A stretch of DNA of 57,364 nucleotides from Mesorhizobium amorphae (GCA_003240775.1 QFNI01000023.1:1-57364); one strand, 5' to 3'; shown: positions 10,110-18,904, counted from the stretch's first letter. The notes: generated from the letters alone by a model not told the origin. Made by a program: numbers and translations.

Positions 10110-11417
10110 TCAGGCCTTCACCACGTTCGCCGCAGGCTCCAGGTAGCGGCCGCGCGTGTCCACCACGAGGCGTGCATGCGTCTTGATCGCGTCGTAGTCG
10201 AACCGGTCGTGATCGGTTGCGATAAGCACGCAGTCGAACGAGGCGAGCGCCTCGGGCGTCAGCTCGGTCGAGGCGAGGTCGAAGGTGGCGTGGTTGCGCA
10301 GCTTGGGAAACACCGGCACGTGCGGGTCGGAATAGCTCACCGTCGCGCCCAGGTCCTGCAGGCGCTCCATCAGCACCACGGAGGGCGATTCGCGCATGTC
10401 GTCGACGTTCTTCTTGTAGGCGATGCCGAGCACCAGCACGGAAGCGCCGTTCACCGCCTTGCGTGTCCCGTTCAGCGCGTTCGCCACTTTGCCGATCACG
10501 AAATCGGGCATGGCCGAGTTCACCTCGCCCGCAAGCTCGATGAAGCGCGTGTTGATGCCGTATTCGCGCGCCTTCCAGGTGAGGTAGAAGGGGTCGATCG
10601 GGATGCAGTGGCCGCCGAGTCCCGGTCCAGGAAAGTAGGGCACGAAGCCGAAGGGCTTGGTGGCGGCGGCCCGGATCACCTCGTGGATGTCGATGCCCAT
10701 CTTGTCGGCCACGATCTTCATCTCGTTGACGAGGCCGATATTCACCGCGCGGTGGATGTTCTCCAGGAGCTTGGTGAGCTCGGCTGCCCGCGTCGAGGAA
10801 ACCGGCACCAGCCGGTCGATCACCTGGCCGTAGAGCGCCAACCCCACATCGAGGCAGGCGGGCGTGTGGCCGCCCACCACCTTGGGGATCGAGCGCGTGG
10901 TGAAATCGGGGTTGCCGGGGTCCTCGCGCTCGGGCGAGAACACCAGGAACACGTCCACCCCCGCCTTGAGCCCGTTGCGCTCGACGCGCGGCAGAAGCTC
11001 CTCGTCAGTGGTGCCGGGATAGGTGGTGCTTTCGAGCGAGATCACCTGGCCCGCGCGCAGAAAGGGCACGAGCGAATCCGTGGTGTCGAGCACGAAGGAA
11101 AGGTCGGGCTCGCGGTGCTTGTCGAGGGGTGTGGGCACGCAGAGGATCAGCGCGTCCGCCTCGCTCGCGCGGGAGAAATCGGCCGTGGGCTCGAAGCCTG
11201 CTTCCAGCGCCTGGGCGATGCGCTCGCCCTTGATGTGCTCGATGTAGGAGCGGCCCTTGCTCAGGCTTTCCACCTTCTCCGTGTCGATGTCGAAGCCGAT
11301 CACCCGATAGCCCACCTCGCTGTAGCGGAGCACGAGCGGCAGGCCGACATAGCCCAGGCCCACGATGCCGATCACGGCCTGGCGCGAGTTGAGCTTTTCA
11401 GTGAGCGTGGTGGGCAA
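10110..11417 (-). CDS. UDP-sugar 6-dehydrogenase (WbpA/TviB-type UDP-N-acetylglucosamine or UDP-glucose dehydrogenase)
   Basis: A 435-residue NAD-dependent nucleotide-sugar dehydrogenase that oxidises the C6 hydroxyl of a UDP-sugar to a uronate for polysaccharide or O-antigen synthesis. Seen: Rossmann motif GLGYVGLP at 20-27, the central dimer helix (ELTKLLENIHRAVNIGLVNE), catalytic Cys271 in GGHCIPIDPFY, and a C-terminal UDP-binding domain (VLGIAYKKNVDDMRESPS). The KLLENIHRAVNI and KKNVDDMRESPS sequences resemble the WbpA-like subgroup more than Ugd of colanic acid type. TTG 11417 is the only reasonable start, since a stop lies five codons upstream. It is not in a visible polysaccharide cluster. 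Confidence 0.87.
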   Translation of the reverse strand: MPTTLTEKLNSRQAVIGIVGLGYVGLPLVLRYSEVGYRVIGFDIDTEKVESLSKGRSYIEHIKGERIAQALEAGFEPTADFSRASEADALILCVPTPLDKHREPDLSFVLDTTDSLVPFLRAGQVISLESTTYPGTTDEELLPRVERNGLKAGVDVFLVFSPEREDPGNPDFTTRSIPKVVGGHTPACLDVGLALYGQVIDRLVPVSSTRAAELTKLLENIHRAVNIGLVNEMKIVADKMGIDIHEVIRAAATKPFGFVPYFPGPGLGGHCIPIDPFYLTWKAREYGINTRFIELAGEVNSAMPDFVIGKVANALNGTRKAVNGASVLVLGIAYKKNVDDMRESPSVVLMERLQDLGATVSYSDPHVPVFPKLRNHATFDLASTELTPEALASFDCVLIATDHDRFDYDAIKTHARLVVDTRGRYLEPAANVVKA

Positions 11418-11647
11418 GGGCAGGAACCTTCAGTTTCGCGCCGGGGCGAACCGGCCGTCGGCGAGGGAGGTAGCAAAGCTCTTCACGTAAGGGAAGAAAG
11501 GCGTGATCGGCGCCCGCCTGTCGGAAAAGCGCCACGATTGGAGAGCGGTGGGCTTGGGCTATTCCGCTGGAGTTTCACGCTCCGTGCGGCCATAGCTGCC
11601 ACGGTCCCCGCGCCGCCGGGCTCCCGGTATCACAAGGAAGCGCCCCT

Positions 11648-12925
11648 GTGTTCGTTTCGTTCTTTCCCCGCCCGCGGCTCTTCTTCCTGTCGGCCGTGGC
11701 GTGGAGCCTGGTTCTGGTGCTCGTGTGGTTCGCGGGAGGGGAGGAACTGGGCGCCGTGTTCGGCCTGCCGCCTGCCGCAGCCGATGCCGCCCCCATCATC
11801 GGCATCTCGGTGTTCTGGTCGCCGCCGTTTCTGTGGTTCTACATCTATTTCTGGGCGGGCGTTCTGATCTTCTATCTGTTCTGGTCGCGGTTTTCGCCGC
11901 ATCCCTGGCAGGTCTGGTCGATCCTGGGCACAGCGCTGATCCTCTTCATCGTCTATTTCCAGGTGCAGGTCTCGGTCGCCGTCAACAACTGGTATGGGCC
12001 CTTCTACGACCTGATCCAGAACGTGCTGTCGCGCCAGACCACCGCGACGCCGGGCCAGCTCTACGGTGAGATCGCGAGCTTTGCGGGGTTGGCGCTCGTC
12101 GGCATGAACGTCGCCGTGCTCAACGCCTTCCTGGTCAGCCACTGGATCTTCCGCTGGCGCCAGGCGATGAACGATTACTATATGGGCCACTGGCCGCGCC
12201 TGCGCCACATCGAGGGCGCCTCCCAGCGCGTGCAGGAAGATACGATGCGTTTCTCCCAGATCATGGAGGGGCTGGGCGTCGCCTTCGTCGACGCCATCAT
12301 GACGCTGATCGCCTTTATGCCGCTTCTGATCCGGCTTTCGGCCAACATCACCGAGCTTCCGATCGTGGGCGCCATTCCCAATCCGCTGGTGTTCGCAGCC
12401 ATCGGCTGGGCGCTTTTCGGCACGGTCGCGCTGATCATCGCGGGCTTCAAGCTGCCGGGCCTGCAGTTCCGCAACCAGCGCGTGGAAGCGGCCTACCGCA
12501 AGGAGCTCGTCTATGGCGAGGACCATGCCGACCGCGCCCAACCGCCCACGGTGCGCGACCTCTTCGCGAATGTGCGGAAGAACTACTTCAACCTCTACTT
12601 CCACTACGTCTACTTCAACGTGGTGCGCTACACCTACCTCCAGGCGAACAACATGTTCTCGCTGATCCTGATGGTGCCTTCCATCGCGGCCGGCACGATC
12701 ACGCTCGGCCTGATGAACCAGATCTCCAACGCCTTCAGCCAGGTCACCTCGTCCTTCCAGTTCCTGGTCAATTCCTGGTCGACGATCGTGGAGCTCTTGT
12801 CGGTCCACAAGCGCCTGCGCGCCTTCGAGGCCGCGATTCTCGGCGAGGCCCTGCCCGAGATCGACCAGCGCTACCTGGAACGCGAGCAAGCCGGCGTGCC
12901 CCCCGAGGAGCAGCCGGCCTCGTAA
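11648..12925 (+). CDS. bacA: SbmA/BacA-family peptide antibiotic transporter
   Basis: A 425-residue inner-membrane protein with an ABC-exporter-like membrane fold but no ATPase domain, as in SbmA/BacA, which import antimicrobial peptides using the proton gradient. Seen: N-terminus FVSFFPRPRLFFLSA, the conserved VNNWYGPFYDLIQ, the cytoplasmic helix EGASQRVQEDTMRFS, and RVEAAYRKELVYGEDHA. In rhizobia and Brucella BacA is needed for chronic host infection and affects very-long-chain fatty-acid lipid A; that role is not demonstrated here. The start is GTG 11648 with AAGGA about nine bases upstream. Both flanks are non-coding; a G/C-rich repeat follows its stop. Confidence 0.9.
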   Translation: MFVSFFPRPRLFFLSAVAWSLVLVLVWFAGGEELGAVFGLPPAAADAAPIIGISVFWSPPFLWFYIYFWAGVLIFYLFWSRFSPHPWQVWSILGTALILFIVYFQVQVSVAVNNWYGPFYDLIQNVLSRQTTATPGQLYGEIASFAGLALVGMNVAVLNAFLVSHWIFRWRQAMNDYYMGHWPRLRHIEGASQRVQEDTMRFSQIMEGLGVAFVDAIMTLIAFMPLLIRLSANITELPIVGAIPNPLVFAAIGWALFGTVALIIAGFKLPGLQFRNQRVEAAYRKELVYGEDHADRAQPPTVRDLFANVRKNYFNLYFHYVYFNVVRYTYLQANNMFSLILMVPSIAAGTITLGLMNQISNAFSQVTSSFQFLVNSWSTIVELLSVHKRLRAFEAAILGEALPEIDQRYLEREQAGVPPEEQPAS

Positions 12926-12943
12926 GCACAGTGCCGACGTTGA

Positions 12944-12975
12944 CTCTCCCCTCTCTGAGAGGAGGGGAGGGGTGA
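12944..12975. repeat. Single G/C-rich palindromic element related to repeat family 2
   Basis: Contains CTCCCCTCTCTGAGAGG followed by AGGGGAGGGG, directly after bacA. It has the same CCCCTC-centre-GAGGGG logic as the paired family 2 elements but is more divergent and alone. It may act as a transcript-end hairpin for bacA. Confidence 0.45.
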
Positions 12976-13103
12976 CGTCTCCACCTCCGCTCCGCTTCCC
13001 ATCCTGCGGGCCCCACCAGCCCTCCGCCCCTTTCCCTCGCCGCAAATATCCCGCATAGCGCGAGACGCACGAAAAACAGGGAGGGGCGACCACGCCCCCG
13101 CAC

Positions 13104-13769
13104 ATGACCGACGAGAGCTTCTTCCGCGAGGTCAACCAAGAAATCCGCCAGGACCGCGCCAAGGCGGTGTGGAAGCGCTTCGGGCCGATCATCATCGGCG
13201 TGGCGGTCGCGGTGGTGGTCGGCACGGCCGCCTGGGTGGCCTACGACTACTTCGTCAACGCGCGCGCCAACGCGTCCGGCGACCGCTTCTCGCAGGCGCT
13301 CACGCTCGCCTCCGAGAACAAGCCCGACGAGGCGCTGGCCGCCTTCCAGGCGCTGGAAGCCGACGGCTACGGCGCTTATCCGCTTCTCGCCCGCATGCGG
13401 GCCGCGACCCTGCTCGCCCAGAAGGGCGACTTCTCGGGCGCCGTCGCGGGCTTCGATGCGGTCGCAGCCGACAGCGGCGTGCCCCAGATCATCCGCGACG
13501 CCGCCCGCATCCGCGCGGCCCTCCTGCTCGTGGATCACGGCGCCTATGCCGATGTGGCCGGCCGCGCCGAGGCGCTGTCGGGCGACGACAACCCCCTTCG
13601 CCATTCCGCGCGCGAGGCGCTCGGCCTGTCCGCCTGGAAGGAAGGCCGCGCGGCCGACGCGCTCAAGCTGTTCGACCAGGTGCGCGACGACGCCCAGGCG
13701 CCCGCCGAGGTGCGCCGCCGCGCGGCCTTGATGGCCGAGCTGATCCGCGGTTCGGGCGCGGCATCTTGA
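13104..13769 (+). CDS. YfgM-like tetratricopeptide membrane protein
   Basis: A 221-residue protein with a cytoplasmic N-terminus (about residues 1-25), one transmembrane helix (about 27-48, FGPIIIGVAVAVVVGTAAWV) and an Ala-rich TPR-like periplasmic domain (PDEALAAFQALEADGYGAYPLLARMRAATLL). The sequence type corresponds to the TPR_21/YfgM group. In E. coli yfgM-bamB-der are consecutive and YfgM associates with SecYEG and periplasmic chaperones. Here the gene lies seven bases upstream of der with no bamB between them. Start ATG 13104 gives the typical MTDESFFREV N-terminus. Confidence 0.82.
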   Translation: MTDESFFREVNQEIRQDRAKAVWKRFGPIIIGVAVAVVVGTAAWVAYDYFVNARANASGDRFSQALTLASENKPDEALAAFQALEADGYGAYPLLARMRAATLLAQKGDFSGAVAGFDAVAADSGVPQIIRDAARIRAALLLVDHGAYADVAGRAEALSGDDNPLRHSAREALGLSAWKEGRAADALKLFDQVRDDAQAPAEVRRRAALMAELIRGSGAAS

Positions 13770-13776
13770 GGACCCG

Positions 13777-15201
13777 ATGAGCTTTCGCGCAGCCATCGTC
13801 GGGCGCCCCAATGTGGGCAAGTCCACGCTCTTCAACCGGCTCGCCGGCCGCAAGCTGGCGCTCGTCGACGACACGCCGGGCGTCACGCGCGACCGCCGGG
13901 TCCACGACGCCAAGCTCTACGACCTGCGCTTCCAGGTGATCGACACCGCGGGCTTCGAGGAGTCCGGCCCCGAAACACTGTCGGGCCGCATGCGCGCCCA
14001 GACCGAGATCGCGCTCGAGGAGGCCGATCTCGTCTTCTTCGTGGTGGATGCGCGCGCGGGCGTGCTGCCCGACGACCGGGCCTTCGCCGATGTGGTGCGC
14101 CGCTCCGGCAAGCCCGTGGTGCTGGTCGCCAACAAGTCCGAAAGCCGCGCAGCCGATGCCGGCTATTTCGAGACGTGGGAACTCGGCCTAGGCGACCCCG
14201 TGCCGATTTCAGCGGAACATGGCCAGGGCATGCCCGACCTGCGCGAAGCCGTGATCGCCATCCTCGGCGAGGAGCGCGCTTTCGCTGAGGAAGAAGAGGA
14301 AGCCCCCGTTCCCTCCGACCTGATCGGCGAGGACGTGGCGGACCCCGAGGCCGAAGAGCCGGCCTATGACGACACAAAGCCCTTGCGCATCGCCATCGTC
14401 GGCCGCCCCAATGCCGGCAAGTCCACGCTGATCAACGCGCTTTTGGGCGAGGACCGCCTCCTGACCGGCCCCGAAGCCGGCATCACGCGCGATTCGATCT
14501 CGGTCGACTGGGAATGGCGCGGGCGCCGCATCAAGCTGTGGGACACGGCCGGCATGCGCCGCAAGGCGCGCGTGCAGGAAAAGCTCGAAAAGCTCTCGGT
14601 GGCAGACGGCCTGCGCGCCATCCGCTTCGCGGAAGTGGTGGTGATCGTGCTCGACGCCACCATCCCCTTCGAGAAGCAGGACCTGCAGATAGCCGACTTG
14701 GTGATCCGCGAAGGCCGTGCGCCCGTGCTCGCCTTCTCGAAATGGGACCTGATCGAGGACCGCCAGGCCGTGCTCGCCCACTTGCGCGCCGAGACCGACC
14801 GGCTGCTTCCCCAGGCACGCGGCATCCGCGCCGTGCCCATCTCGGCTGAGACGGGGAGGGGGCTCGATGCCTTGATGGAGGGCATCACCTCCACCCACAA
14901 GGTGTGGAACCGCCGCGTCTCGACCGGCCGCCTCAACCGCTGGCTGGAGGGCATCATCGCCCACCACCCGCCGCCCGCGGTCGCCGGCCGCCGGCTCAAG
15001 ATCAAATATGTGACGCAGGCCAAGACCCGCCCCCCCGGCTTCGTGATCAACTGCTCGCGCCCCGACGCCATGCCGCAGGCCTATCTGCGCTATCTCACCA
15101 ACTCGCTGCGCGAGAGCTTCGACATGCCGGGCGTCCCCATCCGCATGATGCTGCGCGGCTCCGACAACCCCTTCGCCGGCCGCGCCAACAAGCGCTCCTG
15201 A
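13777..15201 (+). CDS. der: Ribosome biogenesis GTPase Der
   Basis: A 474-residue double-GTPase needed for 50S subunit maturation. Seen: first G domain P-loop GRPNVGKS (9-16) with DTAG and NKSE motifs; an acidic linker (EERAFAEEEEEAP); second P-loop GRPNAGKS (209-216) with DTAGMRRKARV; and the C-terminal KH-like domain (TRPPGFVINCSRPDAMP). The first G4 motif reads NKSE rather than NKxD, which occurs in Der. It is co-transcribed with the YfgM-like gene (7 bp gap). A repeat element follows the stop. Confidence 0.97.
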   Translation: MSFRAAIVGRPNVGKSTLFNRLAGRKLALVDDTPGVTRDRRVHDAKLYDLRFQVIDTAGFEESGPETLSGRMRAQTEIALEEADLVFFVVDARAGVLPDDRAFADVVRRSGKPVVLVANKSESRAADAGYFETWELGLGDPVPISAEHGQGMPDLREAVIAILGEERAFAEEEEEAPVPSDLIGEDVADPEAEEPAYDDTKPLRIAIVGRPNAGKSTLINALLGEDRLLTGPEAGITRDSISVDWEWRGRRIKLWDTAGMRRKARVQEKLEKLSVADGLRAIRFAEVVVIVLDATIPFEKQDLQIADLVIREGRAPVLAFSKWDLIEDRQAVLAHLRAETDRLLPQARGIRAVPISAETGRGLDALMEGITSTHKVWNRRVSTGRLNRWLEGIIAHHPPPAVAGRRLKIKYVTQAKTRPPGFVINCSRPDAMPQAYLRYLTNSLRESFDMPGVPIRMMLRGSDNPFAGRANKRS

Positions 15202-15243
15202 CCGGGCCGCTACATTCTCTCCCGCGAGAACACGGACGCTTCC

Positions 15244-15271
15244 GATTTCCCCTCCCCCTTGAGGGGAGAGG
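15244..15271. repeat. Single family 2 element downstream of der
   Basis: GATTTCCCCTCCCCCTTGAG then GGGAGAGG: identical in its core to the left arm of the paired family 2 elements, but here only one copy is present and its right part is degenerate. The interval 15202-15450 holds this element and nothing else I can identify apart from TTAA-containing sequence near 15380-15400. Confidence 0.6.
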
Positions 15272-15450
15272 AACCCCGGCCTCCCATGCCCCCACCCACC
15301 CCCTGCGACCCACCGTCCCGCCACCCCGATTGCCCGGCAATCACCCCAACCCTGCCCCATTGAGGCCGCATCCGGCCCGTTAACGGCTGATCAAGGTTAA
15401 TGCTTCACTTTCGCTGAACGACGGGGTTGGTCAGCGTTCAGGAGAGTTCC

Positions 15451-16626
15451 TTGGCATCAGTGGTGTTGCCGCGCCTTCTCGTGCGCGGCCCTCGCAGGCG
15501 TTCGCTTCTCGCTCCCGCGGTTCTCGGTCTCGGCATCTGGGTCGGCTTCCCCACGGTCGCCGCCTATCAGGACATGGCGAGCCTCGTATCGGGGGCGGAT
15601 GCGTCGGACGCGCGATGGAACGGCTTCGTGCAGCGCGCGGCCGCGGGCTCCGTCCATGCTGCCGAGATGCCCTTCGGCGACACGGCGGTCACCGCCCGGG
15701 CCATGTCGGGCGCAGGCGTGAAGACGGGCGTGGGCACGGTCGCCTTCAACACCAAGAAGGGCGCGCGCAACGCCGTGCCCGACGAGACCCGCATCGCGCG
15801 CGACGACAAGAAGGGCCGTCTCCTCAAGGTGGCGCCCGTCGCGCCGCCCAAGAACTTCAACGCCGGCACCGTCTTCGAGCGCACGTCCAGCCTGCTCAGG
15901 CCGGGCCTCGACCCCGATCTCAAGATGACGTTTGCCCGCTCCGACATCCAGGGCAAGGAAGTGGCGATCGCCTCGGCCTTCCATCCCGACCAGGCGGCCG
16001 AACCGGTGGTGCCCGCCTTCCTCGCCTCCCTCGTCACCAGCGACAAGGCGGATGTGCTCGCCACCGCCTATGCGCCCGCTGCCCCCGACTACGCCAAGGC
16101 CTCGCCCTTCGAGAGCCTGCTCGGCCCCGACGACCCCTATGCCGGCCGCTTCGTGCCACCCGTCACGCCCGGCGACCACAACTGGATGTCGACGCCCCTG
16201 CCGGCCGCCGTCTTCTCGGACGCCGAGCAGAAGTGCCTGGCCACCGGCATCTATTTCGAAGCGCGCGGCGAAAGCCTGCGCGGCCAGGCGGCGGTGGCCC
16301 AGGTGATCCTCAACCGCGTGCGCAATCCGAGCTATCCCAAGACCATCTGCGGCGTGGTCTACCAGAACGACCACCTCAAGAACCGCTGCCAGTTCTCGTT
16401 CGCCTGCGACGGCATCCCCGACCGCATCGCGAGCCCCGCCCACTACAAGGTGGCCGAGGAAGTGGCGCTGGCCGTCACCGCGGGCAAGATCTTCATTCCC
16501 GAGGTCGCGTCCTCCACCCATTACTACGCCGATTACGTGAACCCCGGCTGGGCGCGCACGATGGAGAAGATGAAGAAGATCGGCCGCCACATCTTCTACC
16601 GCACCTATGGCGGCGGCTGGAGCTGA
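15451..16626 (+). CDS. SleB/CwlJ-family cell wall hydrolase
   Basis: A 391-residue exported or membrane-anchored peptidoglycan hydrolase. Seen: a basic N-terminus (LVRGPRRRSLLAP) followed by a hydrophobic stretch, a long low-complexity linker, and at about 258-391 the Hydrolase_2 domain with YFEARGE (Glu270 as likely catalytic acid), AQVILNRVRNPSYP, CQFSFACDG and THYYADYVNPGW. This domain is the lytic transglycosylase-like module of spore SleB, but in alphaproteobacteria it acts in wall remodelling. TTG 15451 is preferred over TTG 15427 because AGGAG at 15440-15444 is ideally spaced for it. Confidence 0.83.
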   Translation: MASVVLPRLLVRGPRRRSLLAPAVLGLGIWVGFPTVAAYQDMASLVSGADASDARWNGFVQRAAAGSVHAAEMPFGDTAVTARAMSGAGVKTGVGTVAFNTKKGARNAVPDETRIARDDKKGRLLKVAPVAPPKNFNAGTVFERTSSLLRPGLDPDLKMTFARSDIQGKEVAIASAFHPDQAAEPVVPAFLASLVTSDKADVLATAYAPAAPDYAKASPFESLLGPDDPYAGRFVPPVTPGDHNWMSTPLPAAVFSDAEQKCLATGIYFEARGESLRGQAAVAQVILNRVRNPSYPKTICGVVYQNDHLKNRCQFSFACDGIPDRIASPAHYKVAEEVALAVTAGKIFIPEVASSTHYYADYVNPGWARTMEKMKKIGRHIFYRTYGGGWS

Positions 16627-16732
16627 GGCATTGCGGGATTCGGTGGGAGAGGGGTGCGACATCCCGCGCCCTTCCCTCCAACACCTTGTTATCCTTGAAG
16701 GAATGGCGCGCGCGAAAGCCTCTCCACCCCGC

Positions 16733-16761
16733 TTGACCGCTTGACCCCCCCCAACTATGGT
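16733..16761 (+). promoter_or_regulatory. Probable sigma-70 promoter of the F0 ATP synthase operon
   Basis: TTGACC (16733-16738), a 17-base spacer and TATGGT (16756-16761), about 70 bp upstream of atpI. The -35 element fits the alphaproteobacterial TTGAC preference and the -10 is moderate. A second TTGACC at 16741 would give a spacer too short to use the same -10. Confidence 0.45.
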
Positions 16762-16783
16762 GCGCGCAACTTGCGGCAAGCAT

Positions 16784-16801
16784 GAAAACGCGTGCGTTTT
16801 C
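16784..16801 (+). promoter_or_regulatory. Perfect hairpin in the atpI 5' leader
   Basis: GAAAACGC-GT-GCGTTTTC: eight-base arms without mismatch, downstream of the predicted promoter and about 30 bp before the atpI start. It could be a leader stem that stabilises the mRNA or a protein-binding dyad. There is no following T-tract, so it is not an ordinary terminator. Confidence 0.4.
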
Positions 16802-16833
16802 GTGCGTTCCGCGGTTGCCTGAGGGAGGTTGCA

Positions 16834-17205
16834 GTGGCAACACCGTTGCATCCGGAAGGCCGGAACTCCGCCACGCCAGATGCGGGCAAGGCCGATCTCG
16901 AGCGCCGCACGCGCGAGCTCGAGGCCAAGCTCCAAGCCAGGCGGCCAAAAGCCGAAGACGATGCCGCAAGGCGGGTTGGCGGCATGTCCGGCATGGGCTA
17001 TGCGCTGCGCCTGTCGAGCGAGTTCATCGCGGCGGTCGCAGTGGGTGCGGCCCTCGGCTGGGCGATCGACCACTATGCGGGCACCACGCCCTGGGGTCTG
17101 ATCGTCTTTCTGCTCCTGGGCTTTGCCGCAGCCGTGCTGAACGTGCTTCGTTCGGCCGGCCAAGTGGCGCCGTCCAAAGTGCGCGGACCTGGGGACACCC
17201 AGTAG
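16834..17205 (+). CDS. atpI: ATP synthase protein I (AtpI)
   Basis: A 123-residue protein: charged N-terminal half, then two transmembrane helices (about 57-76 and 81-102; SSEFIAAVAVGAALGWAIDHY and WGLIVFLLLGFAAAVLNVLR). AtpI assists assembly of the c-ring and sits first in alphaproteobacterial F0 operons, as here. GTG 16834 is chosen because GAGGGAGGT just upstream is a strong ribosome site; the frame is open to 16792. The gap to atpB is 61 bp. Confidence 0.85.
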   Translation: MATPLHPEGRNSATPDAGKADLERRTRELEAKLQARRPKAEDDAARRVGGMSGMGYALRLSSEFIAAVAVGAALGWAIDHYAGTTPWGLIVFLLLGFAAAVLNVLRSAGQVAPSKVRGPGDTQ

Positions 17206-17266
17206 GCGCGACCGAAATTCTGAAGCGTCCGGTTCCGGGCGGAGTTTGAAACAGCAAGGGTCCGGA

Positions 17267-18019
17267 ATGGCCAACGATCCGATCCACCAGTTCCACATCT
17301 CACGGATCGTGCCGATCGAGATCGGCGGGCTCGACTTCTCCTTCACCAATTCCGCAGCCTTCATGGTGGCGACCGTGGTCGCGGCCGGCGGCTTCCTCTA
17401 CCTCGCCACCTCGCGCCGCGCCGTCGTGCCCGGCCGCTCGCAGTCCGTGGCCGAGCTCGCCTACGACTTCATCGCCAACATGCTGCGAGACGCCGCCGGC
17501 AAGGCCGGAATGCGCTTTTTCCCGCTCGTCTTTACGCTCTTCCTGTTCGTGCTGACGGCCAACCTGATCGGCATGTTTCCCTACTTCTTCACGATCACCT
17601 CCCAGCTGATCGTCACGGTGGCGCTGGCGCTTCTCGTGATCGGCACGGTCGTGGTCTACGGCTTCATGGCGCACGGGCTGGGCTTCCTGAAGCTCTTCGT
17701 GCCCTCGGGCGTGCCGGGCATCCTCGTGCCCCTGATCGTGATGATCGAGGTGATCTCGTTTTTGTCGCGGCCGATCAGCCTGTCCATCCGTCTTTTCGCC
17801 AACATGCTGGCCGGCCACATCACCCTCAAGGTGTTCGCGGGCTTCGTCACCTCAATGAGCGCGCTCGGTGCGGTCGGTGTCGTCGGCGCCATCCTGCCGC
17901 TTCTGATGGTGGTCGCCATCACCGCACTCGAATTCCTGGTCGCCTTCCTCCAGGCCTATGTGTTCGCCGTTCTCACCTGCATGTATCTCAACGATGCAGT
18001 GCACCCCGGCGGTCACTGA
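17267..18019 (+). CDS. atpB: ATP synthase F0 subunit a
   Basis: A 250-residue membrane protein forming the proton half-channels. Seen: Arg175 within SIRLFANMLAGH, the essential arginine facing the c-ring, and the C-terminal helices (ALEFLVAFLQAYVFAVLTCMYL). Length matches alphaproteobacterial subunit a. ATG 17267 is preferred over TTG 17246: AAGGG at 17256-17260 is well spaced and MANDPIHQF is the usual N-terminus. Followed by atpE after 46 bp. Confidence 0.96.
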   Translation: MANDPIHQFHISRIVPIEIGGLDFSFTNSAAFMVATVVAAGGFLYLATSRRAVVPGRSQSVAELAYDFIANMLRDAAGKAGMRFFPLVFTLFLFVLTANLIGMFPYFFTITSQLIVTVALALLVIGTVVVYGFMAHGLGFLKLFVPSGVPGILVPLIVMIEVISFLSRPISLSIRLFANMLAGHITLKVFAGFVTSMSALGAVGVVGAILPLLMVVAITALEFLVAFLQAYVFAVLTCMYLNDAVHPGGH

Positions 18020-18065
18020 CCCCTTTTTTCCACCCTTTCAAAACGCTTTCCAAAAGGAGTTCACC

Positions 18066-18293
18066 ATGGAAGCAGAAGCTGCAAAGTTCCTGGGCGCTGG
18101 TCTCGCCTGCCTCGGCATGGCCGGCACGGCTCTCGGCCTCGGCAACATCTTCGGCTCGTACCTGTCGGGCGCCCTGCGCAATCCCTCGGCTGCCGACGGC
18201 CAGTTCGGCCGCCTCGTGTTCGGCTTCGCCGTGACGGAAGCTCTGGGCATCTTCTCGCTGCTGGTCGCCCTGCTGCTCCTGTTCGTGGTCTGA
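18066..18293 (+). CDS. atpE: ATP synthase F0 subunit c
   Basis: A 75-residue proteolipid, two helices joined by the polar loop RNPSAADGQ; the loop arginine and the second-helix carboxylate Glu58 (FAVTEALGIF) carry out proton translocation. Glu rather than Asp is usual in this group. The ribosome site AAGGAG (18054-18059) is the strongest in the operon, consistent with the need for many copies per enzyme. Confidence 0.97.
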   Translation: MEAEAAKFLGAGLACLGMAGTALGLGNIFGSYLSGALRNPSAADGQFGRLVFGFAVTEALGIFSLLVALLLLFVV

Positions 18294-18324
18294 GGCGGGC
18301 AACCGCCCTGATAAGGCTGAAGCG

Positions 18325-18900
18325 ATGTTAGTCACGCCGGCATATGCCGTGGAAGGCGCCCCCGGACTCGACGCGACCCAAGGGGAAACCCAGGTCGCGC
18401 ACGAGGGGGCAGGCGTTTTCCCGCCCTTCGACAGCACCTTCTATCCCTCCCAGATCCTCTGGCTGGTGATCACGTTCGGGCTGTTCTACCTGTTCATCAA
18501 GCGGGTCATCATGCCCCGTCTGAGCGGGATCCTGGAAGAGCGCGAGGGCCGCATCGCAGCCGATCTGGAAAACGCCTCTCGCATGAAGGCGGAATCGGAC
18601 GCAGCCGTCGCGTCCTACGAGCGCGAGCTGGCAGACGCCCGCGCCCAGGCCGCAACCATCGGACAGTCCGCGCGCGACGCGGCCAAGACCGATGCGGAAG
18701 CCGAGCGCAAGCGCGTGGAAGCCGGCCTCGATTCCAAGCTTGCGGAAGCGCAGGCGCGGATCGCGGGCATCAAGGCTTCGGCCATGGCCGAGGTCGGCGG
18801 CATCGCCGAGGAAACGGCGGATGCCATCATCCGCCAGCTGACGGGCCGTGAAGCCGATCGCGCTTCCGTCTCGGCCGCCGTTCAGTCGGCGAAGGGGTAA
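18325..18900 (+). CDS. atpG: ATP synthase F0 subunit b' (second b-type subunit)
   Basis: A 191-residue peripheral-stalk subunit: a transmembrane helix near 44-62 (ILWLVITFGLFYLFIKRV) preceded by a Gly/Glu-rich N-terminus, then a long charged coiled coil (REGRIAADLENASRMKAES...). Alphaproteobacteria have a b/b' heterodimer and this longer N-terminally extended copy is b'. The first residues LVTPAYA are short for a cleaved signal. Spaced 4 bp before atpF. Confidence 0.92.
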   Translation: MLVTPAYAVEGAPGLDATQGETQVAHEGAGVFPPFDSTFYPSQILWLVITFGLFYLFIKRVIMPRLSGILEEREGRIAADLENASRMKAESDAAVASYERELADARAQAATIGQSARDAAKTDAEAERKRVEAGLDSKLAEAQARIAGIKASAMAEVGGIAEETADAIIRQLTGREADRASVSAAVQSAKG

Positions 18901-18904
18901 GGCC

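Noticed and set aside
15380..15400. TTAAC...GTTAA pair upstream of the cell wall hydrolase, considered as a CtrA site
   Set aside because: The TTAA halves are 13 bases apart, whereas CtrA binds TTAA-N7-TTAA; only half-site similarity remains.
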